Source of the DNA: Spirochaetaceae bacterium | GTDB lineage: Bacteria > Spirochaetota > Spirochaetia > SZUA-6 > Bin103 | Length of the DNA: 10,436 nucleotides | Assembly (NCBI GenBank): GCA_028820215.1 | Contig: JAPPKD010000220.1 | Span: 1-10,436, forward strand | Direction: 5' to 3' | In this document: positions 6,160-10,436 of the stretch, piece by piece | Numbering within the stretch: the stretch's first letter is position 1 | Layout: each line of letters opens with the position of its first letter | Made by a program: the position numbers and the translations under genes | Notes under the pieces: model-generated | Database searches by the model: none | Told to the model about the DNA's origin: nothing | What the model saw: only the letters and a program-made list of their open reading frames with translations

Positions 6160-8118
6160 ATGAAGAAGCTATCGTTGATCGTTGTGGCGGGGGTGCTGCT
6201 GGCGCCGCTGTGGCTGGCGGCGCAATTGCCGCCGGGGCAATACAATCTGGATGACTACGTGCGCCAGACCGGCGCCAGCATCACGTTCTCGGACTCGCCC
6301 TACCTGGCCGGCCGCGGGCTGCCGCCGGTGGAGGAGCGGCTGCCGAAGAATCCGCTCGTGATGCAGACCTGGGAGGCGAACGGCACCTACGGCGGCACGC
6401 TGACATGGACCGAGTTCACCATCGACCACGGCCACTACCTGCGCCACCTGAACGCCGTCAAGCTGCTGGAGATCGCGCCGTCGGCATCCAACCATCGCTA
6501 CGACTACCTGGGCGCCACCTTCCAGCCCTCGATCCTGGAGAGCTGGGAGCACAGCGACGACGCCACCGAGTTCACGTTCCGCATCCGGGAAGGGCTGAAG
6601 TGGTCTGACGGGGATCCGGTGACCACCGACGACGTGCGCTACGCGTTCGAGGACGTGTACTTCAACGAGGAGATCACCCCCACCCTGCCGCGCTGGGCGA
6701 ACTGGGGCGGCGAGCCGGTGCAGGTGTCGATCGTGGACGACTACTCCTTCTCGCTCACGTTCGCCAAGTCCTACGGCCTGTTCCTCGGGCAGGTGAGCCA
6801 GCAACCGGCCGGCTACTTCATGCGCGCGAGCCACTACATGAAGCAGTTCCACAAGGACTACACCGACCTGGAGAAGATCCTGCCGGTGATGCGGGAACAG
6901 GGCTACGACACTGAGGAGTGGGGCACGTTCTACACCTCGTTCGCGGTCGGCGGCACTGACGCGGCCAACCACATCCCTACCCGCTTCCCGAACGCCATCG
7001 AGGCGCCGTCGCTGCACCCGTGGCACGTGATCGAGGAGCCCAACCCCGGCGAGTTCATCCTGGAGCGCAACCCCTACTTCTTCAAGATCGACCCGCTCGG
7101 CCAGCAGCTCCCCTACATCGACCGCGCCCACCGCGTGTTCGTGAACAACCTCGAGGTGATGAACGCCAAGGTGGTGGCGGGCGAGACCGACGTGCAGTTC
7201 CAGTTCGTCCGCCTCGGCGACGTGCCGCTGTTCAAGTCGCAGGAGGCGGAGGCGGGCTATCGCACCATGCTGCTGCCGGCCTGGCAGCAGCAGGTGCTGG
7301 TCTACTTTCCCAACCTCACGCCGGCCGACCCGGTGTACGCCGAGGTAAGCCAGGACAAGCGGTTCCGCCAGGCGATCTCGATGGCCATCGACCGCAAGGA
7401 GATCCGCAGGTCGATCTTTCTCGACTTCGGGCGCATCGCTCAGGTGTCGCCGCCGCGCGGCGTCGACTTCTGGAAGCCGCACATGGACACCGCCTTCGTG
7501 GACTACGACGTCGATGCCGCCAACGCGCTGCTCGACGAGATGGGGCTGGAGTGGGACGACAGGCGCGAGTACCGCCTGCTGCCCGACGGGCGCCGGCTGA
7601 GCATCCCGTTCATGTACTACGAGGTCACCCCGACGGCTACCCCCGGCGCCGAGCTGTTCGCCGAGTACATGGGACCGATTGGGATCGATACCCAGATCAA
7701 GCAGGTGGACGGCAGACTGTGGTGGGCTTCGGACAGCGAGCCGCGCTTCTCCAACTGGTGGAACCCCACCATGAACTTCACTTTCGGGCCGATGAAGTTC
7801 AACGTCGCGGGACGGGCGTGGAACGCCTGGTACAACTCCGGCGGCGACAGTGGCCAGGAGCCGCCGCCGGCAGCCATGCGGCTGTACGAGCTGCGCGACA
7901 TCCTGTACTCCACCGGCGATGCCGACGAGCGCCGCGCGGTGCTCACCGAGATGTGGGAAAACCAGGCCGAGAACCTGTGGGTGATCGGCGTGGTGGCCGA
8001 AGCGCCGGGACCGTTCATCTACGACGTGAACCTGGGCAACGTGGGGGTGGCCGAGGAGCGCGGCTACTACTCTGTGGTGGTGGGCGACGCCGCCGAGCAG
8101 TGGTTCTGGAAGAACTGA
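6160..8118 (+). CDS. ABC transporter substrate-binding protein, family 5 (peptide/oligosaccharide type)
   Basis: The product is 652 residues from the ATG at 6160. It begins with a Sec signal peptide: MKK, a hydrophobic stretch to about residue 19, and likely cleavage after WLAA (18-21). There is no lipobox cysteine, so the mature protein should be free in the periplasm. The family 5 signature is at residues 140-165 (FRIREGLKWSDG followed by DPVTTDDVRYAFED). Other family features are a GTYGGTL strand near 75, an ERNPYFFKIDP segment and FRQAISMAIDRKEIR in the second lobe. Members bind oligopeptides, or in many bacteria oligosaccharides, and deliver them to the membrane permeases. Its length exceeds the usual 500-550 residues. 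The start is chosen because GGAG at 6150-6153 is six bases upstream; an in-frame GTG at 6148 overlaps that site and is less likely. The permease gene follows directly, but no ATPase gene is present. The substrate cannot be read; a nearby GH2 gene makes sugars plausible. Confidence 0.92.
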   Translation: MKKLSLIVVAGVLLAPLWLAAQLPPGQYNLDDYVRQTGASITFSDSPYLAGRGLPPVEERLPKNPLVMQTWEANGTYGGTLTWTEFTIDHGHYLRHLNAVKLLEIAPSASNHRYDYLGATFQPSILESWEHSDDATEFTFRIREGLKWSDGDPVTTDDVRYAFEDVYFNEEITPTLPRWANWGGEPVQVSIVDDYSFSLTFAKSYGLFLGQVSQQPAGYFMRASHYMKQFHKDYTDLEKILPVMREQGYDTEEWGTFYTSFAVGGTDAANHIPTRFPNAIEAPSLHPWHVIEEPNPGEFILERNPYFFKIDPLGQQLPYIDRAHRVFVNNLEVMNAKVVAGETDVQFQFVRLGDVPLFKSQEAEAGYRTMLLPAWQQQVLVYFPNLTPADPVYAEVSQDKRFRQAISMAIDRKEIRRSIFLDFGRIAQVSPPRGVDFWKPHMDTAFVDYDVDAANALLDEMGLEWDDRREYRLLPDGRRLSIPFMYYEVTPTATPGAELFAEYMGPIGIDTQIKQVDGRLWWASDSEPRFSNWWNPTMNFTFGPMKFNVAGRAWNAWYNSGGDSGQEPPPAAMRLYELRDILYSTGDADERRAVLTEMWENQAENLWVIGVVAEAPGPFIYDVNLGNVGVAEERGYYSVVVGDAAEQWFWKN

Positions 8119-8174
8119 TCCACTAGTATCAGCGGTGGCGGGTGCCTGCCGCGGCCGGCATCCGCCTCACTCTC

Positions 8175-9290
8175 ATGCTTACCCGCAAGGCCGCCCGCTA
8201 CGAACAGGAGTCCTACTACATCGCGTCGCAGTGGCGGCTGATGTGGCGCAAGTTCAAGTCGCACCGGCTGGCGATGGTGGGTACCGTCATCGTCGGCTTC
8301 TTCATCGTCACCGGCACCCTGTTCTGCGAGTTCTTCGCCACCCACGACATCTACGAGCGCGACTCCGACTACATCCTGTGCCCGCCGCAGAAGATCCACT
8401 TCGTCGACGCCGACGGACGCTTCCACCTGCGCCCCTTCGTGTACCACCTGACCACCGAGCGCAACATGGACACCTTCGCCCTGGAGTGCACGGAGGATAC
8501 GACGGTGCGCTATCCGATCCACCTGCTGGTGCGCGGCGACGAGTACAAGCTATGGGGGCTGTTCCCGGGCCGGCTGCACCTGCTCGGCATCAGGGACGAG
8601 GGCGCGTTCTACCTGTTCGGCACCGACAACCTGGGCCGCGACCTGTTCTCGCGCGTGTTCTACGCGGCGCGCATCTCGTTGTCGATCGGCTTCGTCGGCG
8701 TGGTGATCAGCTTCGTGCTCGGCTGCATTCTGGGCGGCGTCTCGGGCTACTTCGGCGGCACCGCCGACATGGCGATTCAGCGCATGATCGAATTCCTGAG
8801 CTCGATTCCCCAGATCCCGCTGTGGATGGCGCTGGCGGCCGCCATCCCGCCGAGCTGGCCGGCGCTGCGCGTCTACTTCGTGATCATCCTGATCCTGTCG
8901 ATCATCGGCTGGACCGGCCTGGCGCGGGTGGTGCGCGGCTACATCATCGCGCTGCGCGAGTCGGACATGGTGGTCGCCGCGCGGGTGTCGGGGGCGCGCA
9001 CCGGACCGATCCTGTACCGCCACCTGCTGCCGGCGTTCCTGAGCTACCTGATCGTGCACTTGACCCTGGCGGTGCCGAGCATGATCCTGGCGGAGACCGC
9101 GCTGTCGTTCCTGGGCCTCGGCCTGCGCCCGCCGGTGGTGAGCTGGGGCGTGCTCTTAAGCGCCGCCCAGAACGTCAAGACCGTGTACCTGAACCTGTGG
9201 CTGATGATCCCGGCGCTGTTCGTGATCGTCACCGTGCTGGCGTTCAATTTCATCGGCGACGGCATGCGCGACGCCGCCGACCCCTACTGA
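8175..9290 (+). CDS. ABC transporter permease, DppC/OppC-like, with long periplasmic loop
   Basis: The product is 371 residues from the ATG at 8175; an in-frame GTG at 8142 would add 11. It is an inner-membrane permease of the binding-protein-dependent type. Hydrophobic segments lie near residues 32-52, 166-190, 208-226, 233-253, 290-311 and 340-361. FGTDNLGRDLFSRV (148-161) and the cytoplasmic EAA loop at 259-289 (RESDMVVAARVSGA...HLLP), which docks the ATPase, are both typical of DppC/OppC. SFLGLGLRPP follows at 311-320. A loop of about 110 residues between the first two membrane segments is much longer than in classical DppC and recalls YejE-type permeases. Neither start has a clear Shine-Dalgarno site; coupling to the upstream gene, which ends 56 bases before, may help translation. 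A partner DppB-like permease and ATPases are absent nearby, so the transporter must be completed by genes elsewhere. Confidence 0.92.
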   Translation: MLTRKAARYEQESYYIASQWRLMWRKFKSHRLAMVGTVIVGFFIVTGTLFCEFFATHDIYERDSDYILCPPQKIHFVDADGRFHLRPFVYHLTTERNMDTFALECTEDTTVRYPIHLLVRGDEYKLWGLFPGRLHLLGIRDEGAFYLFGTDNLGRDLFSRVFYAARISLSIGFVGVVISFVLGCILGGVSGYFGGTADMAIQRMIEFLSSIPQIPLWMALAAAIPPSWPALRVYFVIILILSIIGWTGLARVVRGYIIALRESDMVVAARVSGARTGPILYRHLLPAFLSYLIVHLTLAVPSMILAETALSFLGLGLRPPVVSWGVLLSAAQNVKTVYLNLWLMIPALFVIVTVLAFNFIGDGMRDAADPY

Positions 9291-9352
9291 TGGGCTGACG
9301 GCCGGGTGGGGCTGTACAGCGCGGCGCCACCGCAATACGCTGTCGATGCTGC

Positions 9353-9368
9353 CGTGCAGGATTGCACG
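9353..9368. repeat. Perfect inverted repeat before the phosphatase gene
   Basis: CGTGCA and TGCACG flank the four bases GGAT, giving a six-pair stem with a tetraloop. It ends 15 bases before the ATG at 9384 and lies 62 bases after the permease stop. No T-run follows, so it is not a standard terminator. It could be an operator or an RNA hairpin in the leader of the phosphatase mRNA. In GC-rich DNA, chance formation is possible. Confidence 0.35.
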
Positions 9369-9383
9369 CGGCGATGAGAAGGC

Positions 9384-10313
9384 ATGGTGATGCGAAGGCA
9401 CTCCAAAGAACTGCGTGGGTGGATCGACGAGGCTATCAGCCTGTCCGGCCACACGGATGGCGCGGTCCATGCCGCCGCCGGCGACACGCTGGCCGTCGCC
9501 ATGCAGAAAGGGCCGCGCGCGGAGCAGCAGGATTGCGGCGCGGCGCTGCTGTGGGTGCCCCGCTTCGGTTTCTCGCCGCGCTGTGCGGCGGTGATCGCCG
9601 ACGGCATGGGCGGCATGCGGGGCGGCGGCTGGTCGAGCCGCCACACGGTGCGGGTGGTGGTCGAGCGCTGCCTCGCCGGCCGCCATGACACGCCGCGCGA
9701 CATGCTGGCCAGCGCCCTGGAGACCGCGCAGCGGGAAGTGCTGGAAGCGCTCCGCGGCGCCGGCGGCACCACGCTGACGGCCGCGGTCTGGGACCGGGGC
9801 GGCGGCATGCTGGTGCACATCGGCGACACCCGCGCTCACTTCGTCGAGCCGGGGCGCCCGTTCCGCTGCCTCACCTCCGACCACACCGAGGCGGGACACG
9901 CCGACGCGCTCGACCGCCTGACCACCGGCCGCCCGGCGCTGCCCTACCGGCCGACCGAGCCAGACAACAGCCTGATCGACGTGATCGGCGTGCCCGACGG
10001 CATCCTGGCCGAGCGCCACGTCCTGCACACCCCGCGCGGCGGCCGCTGCGTGCTGACCACCGACGGCGCGCACGACCCGATACGGTGGACGGGAAGCGCC
10101 GCCTTCGAGGAAGGGGACGGCGAACCTCCCTGGACCGCGCGGCGCAGCGTCGAGGCGCTCTCGGAACGCCTCTCCAACGAAGCCCTTACCGATAACGCCG
10201 CGGTCGTGGCAATCGAGCCCGGCAGGGCGTTGCGGCAGGCAGAGCAGGAACTGCGCCACGGCGACGTTCTGCTCGTCGGCCCGACGGGAGTGCTGCGCTA
10301 CACCCTCGGCTGA
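9384..10313 (+). CDS. PP2C-family protein serine/threonine phosphatase
   Basis: The product is 309 residues from the ATG at 9384 (an in-frame ATG at 9390 is equally possible); AAGG lies just upstream. The PP2C motif series is complete: GPRAEQQDCGA (43-53, with R45 and D50), ADGMGGMRGG (72-81), GGTTLTAAVW (127-136), VHIGDTRAH (144-152), LTSDHTE (163-169), LTTDGAHD (224-231) and TDNAAVVAI (269-277). The aspartates that hold the two metal ions (D50, D73, D227, D270) are all present. Such enzymes remove phosphate from serine or threonine in signalling proteins and usually oppose Hanks-type kinases or anti-sigma switches. The first motif reads EQQD instead of the common NED. An N-terminal stretch of about 40 residues precedes the domain. 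No membrane segment or sensor domain is seen, so the protein should be cytoplasmic. The gene is probably transcribed separately from the permease, 93 bases upstream. No kinase gene lies in the window. Confidence 0.9.
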   Translation: MVMRRHSKELRGWIDEAISLSGHTDGAVHAAAGDTLAVAMQKGPRAEQQDCGAALLWVPRFGFSPRCAAVIADGMGGMRGGGWSSRHTVRVVVERCLAGRHDTPRDMLASALETAQREVLEALRGAGGTTLTAAVWDRGGGMLVHIGDTRAHFVEPGRPFRCLTSDHTEAGHADALDRLTTGRPALPYRPTEPDNSLIDVIGVPDGILAERHVLHTPRGGRCVLTTDGAHDPIRWTGSAAFEEGDGEPPWTARRSVEALSERLSNEALTDNAAVVAIEPGRALRQAEQELRHGDVLLVGPTGVLRYTLG

Positions 10314-10381
10314 TGCTCTCGCGCGAACGATCCATCGTCCTTGCCGACGCTCCCGACCCCGACACTCCGACGCTGACGGCC

Positions 10382-10411
10382 CGGACATAGGCCCCGGAAC
10401 TGCGCTATGAT
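10382..10411 (+). promoter_or_regulatory. Possible sigma70 promoter reading out of the window
   Basis: CGGACA (10382-10387, four of six -35 bases) and TATGAT (10406-10411, five of six -10 bases) are separated by 18 bases. A small ATG frame that overlaps the phosphatase stop ends at the TAG at 10388-10390, and no gene is visible in the remaining bases. The site would therefore serve a gene starting beyond the window. Confidence 0.35.
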
Positions 10412-10436
10412 CGGTCGCAGACCTCGCCGGCTTTGT

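Noticed and set aside
6169..7482. A 437-codon minus-strand frame opposite the binding-protein gene
   Set aside because: It is a mirror of the real gene, rich in Arg, Val, His and Glu with no domain signs.
8116..8131. Imperfect palindrome around ACTAGT just after the binding-protein stop
   Set aside because: The outer arms pair over only four bases and no T-run follows, so there is no support for a terminator or operator.
9156..10388. A 410-codon minus-strand frame opposite the phosphatase gene
   Set aside because: The plus strand shows every PP2C motif; the antisense translation is low-complexity and unrecognisable.
10313..10390. A 25-codon frame whose ATG overlaps the phosphatase TGA
   Set aside because: The overlap suggests coupling, but the peptide is a short Asp/Pro/Thr-rich run with no domain, and the region is more simply a spacer ahead of the next promoter.

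Overview
The window is high-GC bacterial DNA. Shine-Dalgarno sites of the GGAG type sit before most of the genes. The solute-binding protein carries a Sec-type signal peptide without a lipobox cysteine, which fits a Gram-negative (diderm) cell with a free periplasm. I cannot assign a phylum from the sequence alone. The metabolic genes at both ends are very GC-rich: spot counts give 49/60 at 301-360, 39/60 at 8641-8700 and 46/60 at 9661-9720. The central minus-strand block at about 1049-5696 is clearly lower (33/60 at 2041-2100, 32/60 at 5041-5100), so it may have arrived separately.

Layout. (1) 1-878, minus strand: the N-terminal 292 codons of a glycoside hydrolase family 2 enzyme, cut by the window edge, with a duplicated ribosome-binding site. 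(2) 1049-5696, minus strand: a two-gene cassette that looks like phage or mobile-element defence. It has a large SNF2/RapA-like ATPase followed by an AIPR-family protein with a nuclease-like N-terminus. The AIPR reading frame appears to lack a normal start codon: an ACG stands where an ATG would be expected. (3) 5787-6063, minus strand: a small ribbon-helix-helix antitoxin of VapB type, followed by what looks like the stump of a deleted toxin gene. (4) 6160-9290, plus strand: a family 5 (peptide/oligosaccharide) ABC substrate-binding protein and one DppC-like permease, without the DppB-like permease or the ATPases usually found beside them. A good sigma70-type promoter lies directly before the first gene. 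(5) 9384-10313, plus strand: a PP2C-type protein phosphatase, then about 120 bases without a convincing gene but with a promoter-like sequence reading out of the window.

Working together. The GH2 enzyme and the ABC transporter genes are plausible partners in taking up and breaking down oligosaccharides, although they point away from each other and are separated by the defence-like block. The SNF2-like ATPase and AIPR protein are adjacent, co-directional and probably co-transcribed. I infer that they form one functional unit in which the ATPase recognises or moves along DNA and the AIPR protein acts as a nuclease or abortive-infection effector. The lone antitoxin beside them is typical of the debris found in defence islands.
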